A stretch of 64,000 nt of DNA from positions 62,001-126,000 of the forward strand of contig NZ_MCUV01000004.1 in assembly GCF_002873395.1 (NCBI RefSeq), given 5' to 3'. Under the pieces are notes generated by a model. The model had not been told where the DNA came from and ran no database searches. It saw only the letters and a program-made list of their open reading frames with translations. This document shows, one piece after another, positions 1 to 12,132 of the stretch. The first letter of the stretch is position 1. Each line of letters begins with the position of its first letter. Both the position numbers and the translations under genes were made by a program. This stretch comes from Vibrio sp. 10N.286.49.B3. GTDB lineage: Bacteria; Pseudomonadota; Gammaproteobacteria; Enterobacterales; Vibrionaceae.

Positions 1-152
1 AAGATGCTCGCATGATGAATGCCATGATTGAGCAGGAAGTGATACAACACCCTGAGCAATATATGTGGATTTTAAAACTGCTGCGTACGCAAGAAGATCC
101 GGATTCAATTTATAATCCTTATAAAGATCCGAAATATAAGGCCTCTAAATAG
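1..152 (+). CDS. LpxL/HtrB-family lipid A acyltransferase, C-terminal end only
   Basis: The reading frame is open from the left edge to a TAG stop and gives the last 49 residues of a protein. The stretch HPEQYMWILKLLRT matches the conserved C-terminal signature of Kdo2-lipid IVA secondary acyltransferases (E. coli LpxL has APEQYMWLHRRFKT). These inner-membrane enzymes add a secondary acyl chain to lipid A. The catalytic HX4E motif lies outside the window, so activity and acyl specificity cannot be judged. A second, complete family member lies at 17.9 kb. Its position directly before waaF fits an LPS locus. The family call is firm; the choice between LpxL, LpxM and LpxN is open. Confidence 0.8.
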   Translation, partial: DARMMNAMIEQEVIQHPEQYMWILKLLRTQEDPDSIYNPYKDPKYKASK

Positions 153-154
153 AC

Positions 155-240
155 GGAGTTCTGAATAAACTAAGATCGAAGTAAACGCAGATTCTAGATA
201 AACAAAGATTCTAGATAAACAGAGTTCTAAATAAACAAAG
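155..240. repeat. Degenerate 16-17 bp tandem repeat upstream of waaF
   Basis: About five imperfect copies of a unit resembling GATTCTAGATAAACAAA lie head to tail. The third and fourth copies are nearly identical and the TTCT cores are 16-17 bases apart. They fill most of the gap between the acyltransferase stop and the waaF start. No terminator or strong promoter is obvious inside. Slippage-generated repeats are the simplest reading. Confidence 0.7.
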
Positions 241-292
241 CAGCAACGCTTTCATTTTTAATTAATAAAACAACGACATTGAGCTTATAGAG

Positions 293-1360
293 ATGGATGA
301 CGCAAAGAAGATTTTAATTATTGGCCCGTCTTGGGTCGGTGATATGGTGATGTCGCAAACTCTGTATATGACATTAAAACAGCAGCACCCGAATGCGCTG
401 ATTGATGTGATGGCACCGGGATGGTGTAAACCGATTGTAGAGCGCATGCCTGAAGTAAACCGTGCAATTGATATGCCAATGGGCCACGGTGATGTGAACA
501 TTTTAGGTCGCCGTGAAATTGGTGTGACGTTACGTAACGAAGGATATGATCACGCTTATATCTGCCCAAATTCGGCAAAATCGGCGTTAATTCCTTGGTT
601 TGCGAATATCCCTAAACGTACTGGCTGGAAAGGCGAAATGCGTTATGGTCTATTAAACGATCTACGTCCAAACAAAAAGTCGTTCCAATACATGGTTGAG
701 CGTTATGTAGCGCTGGCTCATCCGAAATCTTCGATGATTGATTCAAGCTCTTTGGGTGGATTAGATAACCTGCCAAGACCGCACTTAACCATTGATGCTG
801 AAGTACAAAAAGCAGCGTTAGTAAAGTATGGCTTAGCAACCGATAGCCCAGTGATTGGCTTAGGTCCTGGGGCAGAATTTGGTCCTGCGAAAAAATGGCC
901 AGAAGCACACTACGCTGCTGTTGCCGAGGCGATGTGTCAGCAAGGCAATCAAGTGTGGCTGTTTGGTTCGGCGAAAGATGTCGAAACCTGCGATTCCATT
1001 AAAGCGCGAGTTGATAGCCAGTACCACGACCAAATTCACGTCCTCGCTGGTCACACAAGCCTAATTGAAGCCCTAGATTTACTCGCTTACTGTAAAACCG
1101 TAGTGAGTAATGATTCCGGTATCATGCACTTAGCCGCCGCTGTTGGCTGTAATGTGGTTGCGGTATATGGCTCAACCTCACCTCGTTATACGCCACCTTT
1201 GGCTGACAACGTAGAGATCGTCCATACCGAGATTGAGTGTCGCCCTTGCTTTAAGCGTGAGTGTCAATTTGATCACTTGAAATGTTTAAGCGAACTGGCT
1301 CCTAAGCAGGTACTCGACAGTATTCAACGTCTGCACGCCATCAAGGTTTCGGCATGTTAA
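293..1360 (+). CDS. waaF: ADP-heptose:LPS heptosyltransferase II
   Basis: WaaF (GT9 family) adds the second L-glycero-D-manno-heptose to the LPS inner core on the cytoplasmic face of the inner membrane. The 355-residue product is close to the 348 of E. coli. The N-terminal IIGPSWVGDMVMSQ motif, GPGAEFGPAKKWP (about 191-203) and SNDSGIMHLAAAVG (about 272-285) are the acceptor- and ADP-heptose-binding motifs of the family. The start is placed at an ATG followed by the MDDAKKILIIGPSW N-terminus. The 3' end overlaps waaA by 7 bases, which indicates translational coupling. Nothing about the gene looks damaged. Confidence 0.95.
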   Translation: MDDAKKILIIGPSWVGDMVMSQTLYMTLKQQHPNALIDVMAPGWCKPIVERMPEVNRAIDMPMGHGDVNILGRREIGVTLRNEGYDHAYICPNSAKSALIPWFANIPKRTGWKGEMRYGLLNDLRPNKKSFQYMVERYVALAHPKSSMIDSSSLGGLDNLPRPHLTIDAEVQKAALVKYGLATDSPVIGLGPGAEFGPAKKWPEAHYAAVAEAMCQQGNQVWLFGSAKDVETCDSIKARVDSQYHDQIHVLAGHTSLIEALDLLAYCKTVVSNDSGIMHLAAAVGCNVVAVYGSTSPRYTPPLADNVEIVHTEIECRPCFKRECQFDHLKCLSELAPKQVLDSIQRLHAIKVSAC

Positions 1361-2661
1361 TTCGCGTCTTTTATACGTTCGCCCTAGCCCTAGCCGCGCC
1401 TTTGCTGCTGCTTGGGCTGTATAAGTCAAAGCCGAATAAGCCAAAGTTTGGTTCGCGTTGGAAAGAGCATTTTGGTTACACACCGTCGCTACCTTCGGCG
1501 AAAAACACGTCACAAGCACCGCTGTGGATTCATGCTGTATCGGTGGGTGAAAGTATTGCTGCTGTTCCGCTTATTCATGCGCTAAAAAAACGTAATCCGA
1601 CTCAAACGATTGTTGTCACCACGACCACCAGCACCGGCGCAGAGCAAATAGCTAAGCTGGGTGATTTGGTTGAGCATCGTTATATGCCGATTGATTTTTC
1701 GTTTGCCGTGCGTGGCTTTTTAAACGCGATTAAGCCGCAGAAGATGCTGATCATTGAAACGGAGCTATGGCCAAATACCTTAGCGGAAGTGGCAAAAGCA
1801 GGCATACCGATCACTGTGGTCAATGCCCGTTTATCCGAAAAATCTCGTCGCAATTACGCCAAAGTGCAGCCATTATTTAATCTGCTTAGCCAGAACTTAA
1901 GCCAAGTGTTATGTCAGTCGCAAGCCGATGCTGAGCGCTTTGCTGCCTTAGGTATCGCGCAAGATAAACTCGCGGTCACGGGCTCGATTAAGTTTGATAT
2001 TCATATCTCGGATGAGACGAAGTTAGCGGCTAAAAATCTGCGTAATGAGCTAAATGGTGAACAAGATAATACAACAGCGAACAAAACTGACAGTGAGCGC
2101 CCTATTTGGATTGCTGCCAGCACGCACAAAGGCGAAGATGAGCAAGTACTTGCCGCCCATCAAGCTGTACTTGCCGAGCAACCGAATGCACTACTTATCT
2201 TAGTTCCACGTCATCCTGAGCGTTTTGATGATGTCTTTAGCTTATGCCAAACCTCTGGCTTTAACTGCGTTAGACGTACTTCTAACCAAAGCGTGACTGG
2301 CAATGATCAAGTCTACCTCGCGGATACCATGGGCGAAATGCTCACCTTAATGGGCGCGGCTGATCTCTGCTTTATGGGCGGTAGTTTAATCGGTGATAAA
2401 GTCGGCGGACACAATGTATTAGAGCCCGTTGCTTTAGGGCTGCCAGTCATTACTGGACCTAGCTATTTTAATTTTGAAGAAATAGTGAATACATTGCATG
2501 CTGAAGAGCTGTTAGTCATCACACGCGACTCTCACTCTCTAGCGCAAGACATCATAGTATTGCTAAAAAACATGACCACAAAGCGTAATGTTCAAGTTAG
2601 GAAAAATAACGATACGAGTGCCACATATCAAACTATCAAGCATATTGAAGGTGATAAGTAA
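1354..2661 (+). CDS. waaA: 3-deoxy-D-manno-octulosonic acid (Kdo) transferase
   Basis: WaaA (KdtA, GT30) transfers Kdo from CMP-Kdo to lipid IVA. An N-terminal membrane anchor (residues about 5-22) is followed by the AVSVGES motif with the family's catalytic glutamate (E66), a central FSFAVRGF region, and the C-terminal GGSLIGDKVGGHNVLEP motif that binds CMP-Kdo. The length of 435 residues is near the usual 425. The presence of a separate kdkA gene 4 kb downstream suggests, by analogy with Haemophilus and Vibrio, a single Kdo that is then phosphorylated. It overlaps waaF upstream, and its stop shares one base with the next start. A broken copy of its first 40 codons occurs about 2 kb downstream. 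Confidence 0.95.
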   Translation: MLIRVFYTFALALAAPLLLLGLYKSKPNKPKFGSRWKEHFGYTPSLPSAKNTSQAPLWIHAVSVGESIAAVPLIHALKKRNPTQTIVVTTTTSTGAEQIAKLGDLVEHRYMPIDFSFAVRGFLNAIKPQKMLIIETELWPNTLAEVAKAGIPITVVNARLSEKSRRNYAKVQPLFNLLSQNLSQVLCQSQADAERFAALGIAQDKLAVTGSIKFDIHISDETKLAAKNLRNELNGEQDNTTANKTDSERPIWIAASTHKGEDEQVLAAHQAVLAEQPNALLILVPRHPERFDDVFSLCQTSGFNCVRRTSNQSVTGNDQVYLADTMGEMLTLMGAADLCFMGGSLIGDKVGGHNVLEPVALGLPVITGPSYFNFEEIVNTLHAEELLVITRDSHSLAQDIIVLLKNMTTKRNVQVRKNNDTSATYQTIKHIEGDK

Positions 2662-3482
2662 TGAGTTCAACGTTAGCAATTAAGATCAGAAGAAAGTTGA
2701 TTAAAAAGTACATCAAACTAACTCATGACAAAGCCGACTGGTATAAAGCTGACTATTGGCCAGATATAAAAAATATTGAGGATGAGTATTACTTTCAAAA
2801 GAATTTAATCCCGACTCAAAAGCTCTCTACTTTGCAAACCGAGCATGACAACGTCAACATCATAGGTTCTGGTCCTAGCATTAATAAGTTAGATTTAGCT
2901 GAGATAAAAAATAGCGCTAACATTTATCTCAATGGCGCTATCTCTATTGCTCATGATAAAAATTTACCTGTCTTTGCTCACGTTATTATGGATTTTAACT
3001 TCGTATATAACCGATTTGATATCATCAAAAACACCAAAAAAGGCACGAACTTAATCCTTAGTTTAGGGGCGTTATGTGCTATTGCTGAACGGGATATGGA
3101 TTTATTATTAAGCTGTAATATCTTTGTATTTAAGACTGAAAAGATATCGGCAAGCAATCTATTATCAACGGATATTGATTCTTTCATTGTCGATGGTGGG
3201 AGCGTTATGTCTATCGCAGTACAGATTGCCTACCGTATGCAAGCACCCATGATTTATTTGTTAGGGTTAGATATTTCCAACGCGACTCAACCTCGATTTT
3301 ATGAGAATGATAAAAATAAGCAGAAGTGTGGCTTACAAAAAGATTACGAAAATAAAATCCTGCCATTCATGATGGAAGCGGCAAAGGTTGCTCAAGCTAA
3401 TGGTATAGATATTGTCAATTGCTCACCGATTTCAAAGCTTCCTTTTGATATTATTCCTTACAGTAATCAATATGAGAAATAA
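2661..3482 (+). CDS. WaaZ-like / DUF115-type LPS core biosynthesis protein
   Basis: The 273-residue soluble protein carries IIGSGPSINKLDLAEIKN (about 67-84) and a later IYLLGLDISN segment. These resemble the nucleotide-binding GxGPSL/I motif of DUF115-like proteins and the WaaZ (KdoIII transferase) family, which is of similar length. It is the third gene of a tightly coupled waaF-waaA operon, starting within the waaA stop codon, which supports a role in Kdo or inner-core modification. It is more AT-rich than waaF and waaA, as LPS-decoration genes often are. The family assignment comes from motif memory only. An alternative is another small sugar transferase acting on the core. Confidence 0.5.
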   Translation: MSSTLAIKIRRKLIKKYIKLTHDKADWYKADYWPDIKNIEDEYYFQKNLIPTQKLSTLQTEHDNVNIIGSGPSINKLDLAEIKNSANIYLNGAISIAHDKNLPVFAHVIMDFNFVYNRFDIIKNTKKGTNLILSLGALCAIAERDMDLLLSCNIFVFKTEKISASNLLSTDIDSFIVDGGSVMSIAVQIAYRMQAPMIYLLGLDISNATQPRFYENDKNKQKCGLQKDYENKILPFMMEAAKVAQANGIDIVNCSPISKLPFDIIPYSNQYEK

Positions 3483-3515
3483 ACTGAACAACACCATTAT
3501 TGAGTGCATTTTAAT

Positions 3516-4091
3516 ATGTTAATTCGCACCTGTTATGCCTTCACATTAGCCCTAACTGCGCCTTTGCTGCTTGGGCTGTATAAGTCAAAGCTGAATAAGC
3601 CAAAGTTTGGTTCACGCTGAAAAGAGCATTTTGGTTGCAAGCCTGTAAGGAAGCTAGAGCAGTCAAAGAATTTAGAGGTCTTTACTGTCTTTGATATCCC
3701 TGAACCGCAACATAAAATTGTAAAAAATACTTTTGAGCAATTAAAAGCACACTATCAATGTGAAACTCTCTATAACGCTGACGCCCCTGCTGGGTTCATT
3801 GGTCATAAAAGAAGAAAAACAGTACAGGAATATGTAGCAGAGATTCAGCACTTCACTCAATCACTCGGAAAGTCTGTTATTTACTTCCCTCACCGAAATG
3901 AATCGCCTGAAGTAAGAGCTGAAGTTGAGAAAATTGAACTATCTACGCTTGTTGGCATTTTTTCAACAGCGCAATACACAGCATCGATATTATATCCAGG
4001 TATGCCTATTTATAATTTATATAAGCCACAAGTTAATGCAACACATAAAATGACGGTACGTGAGAAAAGAATCCATGATGTTTTTTGGTAA
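3516..4091 (+). pseudogene. Duplicated waaA 5' fragment fused to a glycosyltransferase C-terminal remnant
   Basis: The first roughly 40 codons closely copy the start of waaA (MLIRTCYAFTLALTAPLL versus MLIRVFYTFALALAAPLL), one leucine codon shorter. Where waaA has GSRWKEHFG this copy has GSR-stop-KEHFG, because TGG has become TGA. The same frame then stays open for about 155 codons of unrelated sequence containing VIYFPHRNE and ILYPGMPIYNLYKP. That segment resembles the donor-binding end of sialyltransferase-like or capsule glycosyltransferases. It has no start of its own and no N-terminal domain. It reads as a recombination scar: a cassette whose 5' part was replaced by waaA sequence and which then decayed. 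Confidence 0.75.
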
Positions 4092-4226
4092 AAAAAATCA
4101 AAGGTTTATGCATTTATTGTCTGTGGACACTTATATTTATCCCTCTGGAATGCTACTGTTTTTAGTTGTTTTTTAAATTTTCGGGTATGATTCTATTTAC
4201 TTTATATTTTTCTAGGTATTACTTAA

Positions 4227-6187
<1,961 letters not shown>

Positions 6188-6245
6188 TTTTTCACCTAAC
6201 AAGATGTAAATTAATTAAATGTATTATCCATGGTGAATGGTATAT

Positions 6246-6959
6246 CTACGAACTCACCATTACATAACCAGAGTGAATTTTTTCCATTTCTTTTTCACTC
6301 CATTGAATATTGCGCTTCTTTTGTTCTTTTATAAAAGAGCGCTTTAATCTCGCTAGGTTACCAGCTTTCCATTCATCACCAGGTTGCTGGTAGCACTTAT
6401 CAAAATCAATAATCCATACCTTATCTTGATCATCGAGCAAAATATTGTGGATATTTAAATCAGTATGGTTGACTTGAGCTCGATGCATTTTCGCAATCTC
6501 CTGCCCAATTTTTTGATATATCTCTGCTGTTAGCGGCTTTTCTTGCAAAATAGATACGAGATCGCGTGCATTGGGTATTTTTTCACTCAGAAGATCGGCT
6601 TGATAACAGAAGGTTCGCTTTACTGCGCGTGCTGCTATTGGCTTTGGTACATGAACGCCCGCTGCGATTAACGTGTTTAATAACGTAAATTCTTGGGCGC
6701 TGCGGGTTTTATCCCAACCAGTGAACCAGTAGTGGTCTTTCACCAACTTGCCAAATAAACCACCACGTTGATAGTGCCTTAACGCTGCGGCCAATTTCTC
6801 GGTCTGCACAAACCATGTGGTTCCTCGCCCCTTCGCACTACCAATCACTAAACCTTGTTGCTGCCAGTAACTTGCATCGAAGACTTGCCCAGGATTTTCA
6901 CTTAAAAGCGCATCATCAAACCAGATATGCTGTTTAGGTTGCTGAAGGGTTTTGATCAC
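6246..6959 (-). CDS. kdkA: Kdo kinase
   Basis: KdkA phosphorylates the Kdo residue on lipid IVA with ATP at the cytoplasmic membrane face, as known for Haemophilus and Vibrio, which carry a single phosphorylated Kdo. The 237 residues match the family length. The kinase-like catalytic motif HTDLNIHN (165-172) and the metal-binding WIIDFDKC (about 182-189) are both present, with GSAKGRGTTWF as the N-terminal nucleotide loop. The start is taken as GTG because the ATG three bases upstream runs straight into TGA; an AGGAAA ribosome-binding site precedes it. The dyad ATGGTGA...TCACCAT spans the stop codon but lacks a T run. It is followed on the same strand by the pseB remnant and preceded by dgkA. 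Confidence 0.92.
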   Translation of the reverse strand: MIKTLQQPKQHIWFDDALLSENPGQVFDASYWQQQGLVIGSAKGRGTTWFVQTEKLAAALRHYQRGGLFGKLVKDHYWFTGWDKTRSAQEFTLLNTLIAAGVHVPKPIAARAVKRTFCYQADLLSEKIPNARDLVSILQEKPLTAEIYQKIGQEIAKMHRAQVNHTDLNIHNILLDDQDKVWIIDFDKCYQQPGDEWKAGNLARLKRSFIKEQKKRNIQWSEKEMEKIHSGYVMVSS

Positions 6960-6999
6960 ATGGTTTCCTTTTATTTTCCATTGAGTAAACGTGAGCCGA

Positions 7000-7383
7000 T
7001 TATAAATATTGCAGCAAGATAAGTAGCCAAGTAAAGCCCGCGAGAGCTAATGCAATAAAAACTGCAGAAGAACCAATATCTTTGGCACGACCGCTGAGCT
7101 CATGATGCTCGGTACTCACTCGGTCAACAATCGCCTCAATCGCTGAGTTTAGTAGCTCAACAATTAACACTAAAACCACACTACCCACCATTAAAATGCT
7201 TTCGACCACCGATAGGCCTAAAGCAAAATAGAGCACGATAGTTAAAATCAGTGCGACCACCAGCAAGCCTAATTCTTGTCGAACCGCCGCTTCATATTTA
7301 AAGGCCGCTTTGAGTCCTTGCATTGAATATCCGGTCGCTTTAATCACGCGCTTAAATCCGGTATTGCCTGGTTTTCCTGTCAT
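7000..7383 (-). CDS. dgkA: Diacylglycerol kinase
   Basis: DgkA is a small integral membrane kinase that turns diacylglycerol into phosphatidic acid, recycling lipid released during envelope glycan synthesis. At 127 residues it has the usual size. It carries three hydrophobic segments (about 40-58, 61-80, 104-126) and the family signature VELLNSAIEAIVDR, followed by GRAKDIGSSAVFIAL. It is transcribed with kdkA in the same direction and diverges from the heptosyltransferase operon, with a 138-base region between them. No irregularities were seen. Confidence 0.95.
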   Translation of the reverse strand: MTGKPGNTGFKRVIKATGYSMQGLKAAFKYEAAVRQELGLLVVALILTIVLYFALGLSVVESILMVGSVVLVLIVELLNSAIEAIVDRVSTEHHELSGRAKDIGSSAVFIALALAGFTWLLILLQYL

Positions 7384-7521
7384 TTCTCTCTCCCTGAGCT
7401 ATCGGGTTAAGGTTTATCACACAATCACACGAATATATCCCATCAATATTTTACATTCTTTGCCCTGCAATACATAATTCTGACTCTTATTTGTCGCTTT
7501 TTCTTTAGGGAACTTATCATC

Positions 7522-8601
7522 ATGGCGCTTTTTCAGTCGGCCCCTAACTCTATTTGCATTCTTCGCCTCTCTGCCATCGGTGATGTATGCAATACCATAG
7601 CAGCGGTTCAAGCGATTCAACGTCAATGGCCTAGCACTTCAATCACTTGGATTACCGGTAAATTGGAAGCCCAATTGATTGCTGATCTGCCTAATATTGA
7701 TGTGATTGTCTTTGATAAAAAGGACGGCTGGAGCGGCTATAAAAAGCTGTGGGCACAACTCAAAGGTCAACACTTTGATGCCCTGCTACACATGCAATAT
7801 GCCCTGCGTGCGAGTGTGGCAACGTTAGGTATTAAAGCGCGTTATAAGCTGGGTTTTGATGCTCAACGTAGCCAAGATTTTCAAACTCTGTTTACCAATG
7901 TCAAAGTACCTTCGCCTAGCGAGCCGCATGTTTTAGATGGTCTGCTTGCCTTTACCCATACCTTAGGTGTCACAGCTGCAGAGCCAACATGGTCACTCTC
8001 TTATACCGAGCAAGAAGGTCAATGGGCAAGCGAGCAGCTAAATCCGAACCTGCGCAATGTCGTGATTGTTCCGGGCGCGAGTAAAGCTTACAAAAACTGG
8101 ACAGCACAAGGCTATGCCGAGGTTATCCTTCATGCTCAAAAGCAAGGCTGGCAGGTGATTTTAGCTGGTAGCCCTGCACAGGTTGAGGTCGATTTATCTG
8201 CTGATATTGAAGAGGTTCTTATCTCTAGGGTTATGGACTCTCAAGCAGAAAACATGACCAACTTGGTGGGTAAAAGCAGCTTAAAACAGATGTTAGCCCT
8301 ACTGGATAAAGCCGACTTGGTGATAGCGCCTGATACCGGTCCAACTCACATGGCCAACGCAATGCAAACCCCTGTGATTGGTTTGTATGCCCACCATAAC
8401 CCTGAGCGCACCGGACCGTATTTATATCGTGACTATATTGTCTCGGTTTATGACCAAGCACTTAAAGCCGAAACCGGCAAAGACAAAACCGAACTTAGCT
8501 GGCGTACGCGAGTTAAAGATGAAAATGCAATGCAACGTATTAGCGCCTCACAAGTAATTGAGATGTTTGATAAGGTTGTTTTAGATAAGGATTTAATATG
8601 A
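7522..8601 (+). CDS. GT9 heptosyltransferase, OpsX/WaaC-like
   Basis: The 359-residue protein is a GT9 ADP-heptose transferase. It starts with ICILRLSAIGDVCNTIAAVQAIQ, the family's N-terminal acceptor motif, and ends with the donor-site signature IAPDTGPTHMANAMQTPVIGLYA. It also has the VIVPGASKAYKNW loop. It resembles the Haemophilus/Vibrio OpsX branch, which adds the first heptose to Kdo, rather than WaaF. With waaF present upstream, this is the likely heptosyltransferase I. It opens a five-gene operon and overlaps the next gene by 4 bases. The exact linkage made cannot be read from sequence. Confidence 0.85.
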   Translation: MALFQSAPNSICILRLSAIGDVCNTIAAVQAIQRQWPSTSITWITGKLEAQLIADLPNIDVIVFDKKDGWSGYKKLWAQLKGQHFDALLHMQYALRASVATLGIKARYKLGFDAQRSQDFQTLFTNVKVPSPSEPHVLDGLLAFTHTLGVTAAEPTWSLSYTEQEGQWASEQLNPNLRNVVIVPGASKAYKNWTAQGYAEVILHAQKQGWQVILAGSPAQVEVDLSADIEEVLISRVMDSQAENMTNLVGKSSLKQMLALLDKADLVIAPDTGPTHMANAMQTPVIGLYAHHNPERTGPYLYRDYIVSVYDQALKAETGKDKTELSWRTRVKDENAMQRISASQVIEMFDKVVLDKDLI

Positions 8602-9425
8602 GTAAGCCAACTCTCGCAGTCGCATTGATTGTTAAAAATGAACAGCAGCACCTGAAGGCATGTTTAGATACGGTCTCTGGCTGGGTTGATGAAATCGTTA
8701 TCTTAGATTCAGGCAGCAGCGATCAAACCCAAGAGATTGCTCACCAGTTTACGGATAAGTTTTTTACTAATACGCAATGGCCTGGATTTGGTAAGCAGCG
8801 TCAGATCGCGCAAACTCATGTTGAGTCCGATTACATTCTTTGGCTTGATGCTGATGAACGTGTTACCCCTGAATTAAAGCAAGATATTCTCGCGGCGGTC
8901 AGTGCTGATAAAGCCAATGTTGTGTATAAAATTAACCGCTTAAGTACCGCTTTTGGTAAGCAGATTAATCACTCTGGTTGGTCTCCAGATTGGGTGGTTC
9001 GTTTAGGTCGTACCAAAGAGTTGGCTTATAACGACGCGCTGGTGCATGAAAGTGTTTTAACTCCTGCTGAACTAACGGTCGAGCCATTAAAAGGTCGCTT
9101 ACTTCATCTTACCTTTGATGCGCTACACCAATACACGCGTAAAACGGCTCTGTATATGAAGTCGTGGGCCGATCAGCGTGAAGGCAAAAAGAAGGTTGGA
9201 TTAACCAGCGCAATCCTGCATGGCTTTTTCCGTTTCTTTAAAATGTACTTTATCAAACGTGGCTTCCTCGATGGTCGTCATGGCTTGGTGCTGGCTATCT
9301 TAAGCGCCAACACGACTTTTACTCGTTATGCTGACCTGTGGTTGCGTGACTATGTAAAGCAGCAAAGTGTAAAGCAACAAAACGTAAAACAGCAGAATGA
9401 ACAGCAACAGGATGAGAAGAAATAG
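8598..9425 (+). CDS. Family 2 glycosyltransferase, WaaE/LgtF-like LPS core glucosyltransferase
   Basis: This GT-A enzyme begins with LAVALIVKNEQQHL and has ILDSGSSDQT and the metal-binding LDADERVTPE. That is the layout of WaaE/KdtX and Haemophilus LgtF, which add beta-1,4-glucose to heptose I. The central HESVL and the basic C-terminal FKMYFIKRGFLDG segment are also typical and suggest peripheral membrane association. The last 20 residues are a low-complexity run of KQQ(S/N)V repeats encoded by a roughly 15-base tandem repeat. It overlaps the preceding gene (ATGA) and lies 2 bases from the next. Sugar specificity is inferred from family and context. Confidence 0.85.
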   Translation: MSKPTLAVALIVKNEQQHLKACLDTVSGWVDEIVILDSGSSDQTQEIAHQFTDKFFTNTQWPGFGKQRQIAQTHVESDYILWLDADERVTPELKQDILAAVSADKANVVYKINRLSTAFGKQINHSGWSPDWVVRLGRTKELAYNDALVHESVLTPAELTVEPLKGRLLHLTFDALHQYTRKTALYMKSWADQREGKKKVGLTSAILHGFFRFFKMYFIKRGFLDGRHGLVLAILSANTTFTRYADLWLRDYVKQQSVKQQNVKQQNEQQQDEKK

Positions 9426-9427
9426 TC

Positions 9428-10959
<1,532 letters not shown>

Positions 10960-10968
10960 GGAAGCATT

Positions 10969-11907
10969 GTGCATAAGTTTAGTTATTACGTTACTCATTA
11001 CCTGTATGTTCTTGTTCCAAAATTTTTATTACACCTGCGTACTCGACGTAATTTACAACGCCAGAAAAGCAATGCGTATATTGAAGATCGGGTGAACTAT
11101 TACTGCAAAGTGGCAGATTCCTTTGAGGTAACTGGGGACTCTAAAACGAGCGTTAAAGGCTTTCACAAAACCGGTGGGAATACTTACTTTCTTGATCTTT
11201 ATAAAGTGATCTCTGGGTTCGATGTGAGTAATCAATTTACCTATATTAATGGTGATGTGATTCATGTACCTGACTCACCAAGCTTTTTGAAAAGTCGCCC
11301 GATTGCTGGGGATAATCAAAATTCGGTTTTACTAAAGCTCAATGCAATTCGTCACTATCTCTTTGTAAACGATACTCTTCGCTATCAAGACAAGAAGGAT
11401 ATGGTGGTTTGGAAGGGCGCTGGATTCTGGGCTAATCGACGTGTACTGCTGAATAAATACAGTGGTCACCCATTGTGCGATATAACGCGTAGTGATTTTC
11501 GCAAGCAAACACCAGATGATAATCCAAGTCACTTTGCTCCGAAAATGTCGATTGAAGATCAGCTTAAGTATAAGTTTGTTCTGAGCTTAGAAGGCAAGGA
11601 TGTGGCGACCAACTTGAAGTGGATTATGTCATCGAATTCGGTTTGTATTATGCCAAAACCGGAGTATGAGACATGGTTTATGGAAGGTCGTTTGGAAGCT
11701 GGCGTGCATTATATTGAAGTGAAGGATGACTTTTCTGACTTGCTAGAGAAGATGGATTACTACCTAGCAAATGAAGAAGAAGCATTAGCTATTGTGCGTA
11801 ATGCTAATCAGTGGGTTGAGCAGTTTAAAGATGCCGATCGTGAGGTGTTGATTGCTCAGCATGTGGCGAATCGATATTTTAAGCTTTCAAATCAAGCGAC
11901 TATTTAA
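10969..11907 (+). CDS. Family 90 (LpsA/CAP10-like) glycosyltransferase
   Basis: The 312-residue protein shows the GT90 hallmarks: VVWKGAGFWANRRVLL, KMSIEDQLKYKFVLSLEGKDVATNLKW-type core motifs and SVCIMPKPEYETWF. Family members transfer xylose, glucose or other sugars in LPS or capsule; bacterial ones are often called lipopolysaccharide A protein. The start is a GTG just downstream of the coaD stop with AAGGAAG before it. It is the last gene of the operon, which ends facing mutM across a repeat element. The N-terminal 20 residues are hydrophobic and basic, so loose membrane association is possible. Confidence 0.8.
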   Translation: MHKFSYYVTHYLYVLVPKFLLHLRTRRNLQRQKSNAYIEDRVNYYCKVADSFEVTGDSKTSVKGFHKTGGNTYFLDLYKVISGFDVSNQFTYINGDVIHVPDSPSFLKSRPIAGDNQNSVLLKLNAIRHYLFVNDTLRYQDKKDMVVWKGAGFWANRRVLLNKYSGHPLCDITRSDFRKQTPDDNPSHFAPKMSIEDQLKYKFVLSLEGKDVATNLKWIMSSNSVCIMPKPEYETWFMEGRLEAGVHYIEVKDDFSDLLEKMDYYLANEEEALAIVRNANQWVEQFKDADREVLIAQHVANRYFKLSNQATI

Positions 11908-11985
11908 GTTATTGCTTATCAGTGGTTACCCAGCATATGACCCTGAGCCAAGGATTAACACTCGACTCAGCGCCGTCACGACCTA

Positions 11986-12088
11986 GATAAAATGTGTTCG
12001 ATGTAGCGAATGTAAATAGGCATGGATGCCTATTTTGAAGCGAACAGGGATGTCTTGAGCGGTTCGCGGAATCGGATGCATTTTTATC
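11986..12088 (+). repeat. Copy A of a ~100-bp imperfect-palindrome element
   Basis: The element starts GATAAAATG and ends CATTTTTATC, so its ends are inverted repeats. In the centre is a perfect 10-bp hairpin (AAATAGGCAT / ATGCCTATTT, loop GG), followed by the conserved ACAGGGATGTCTTGAGCGG. It lies between the convergent GT90 and mutM genes. Related copies occur at 13.6, 13.8, 55.4 and 60.2 kb. Confidence 0.85.
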
Positions 12089-12132
12089 TCACCACTCACC
12101 GTTCTGCTTTTCAAGTATTCATAGGGCTGTGT

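Noticed and set aside
6229..6260. Dyad ATGGTGA...TCACCAT at the end of kdkA as a terminator
   Set aside because: The loop is long and no T run follows on the minus strand, so it is not a convincing rho-independent terminator.
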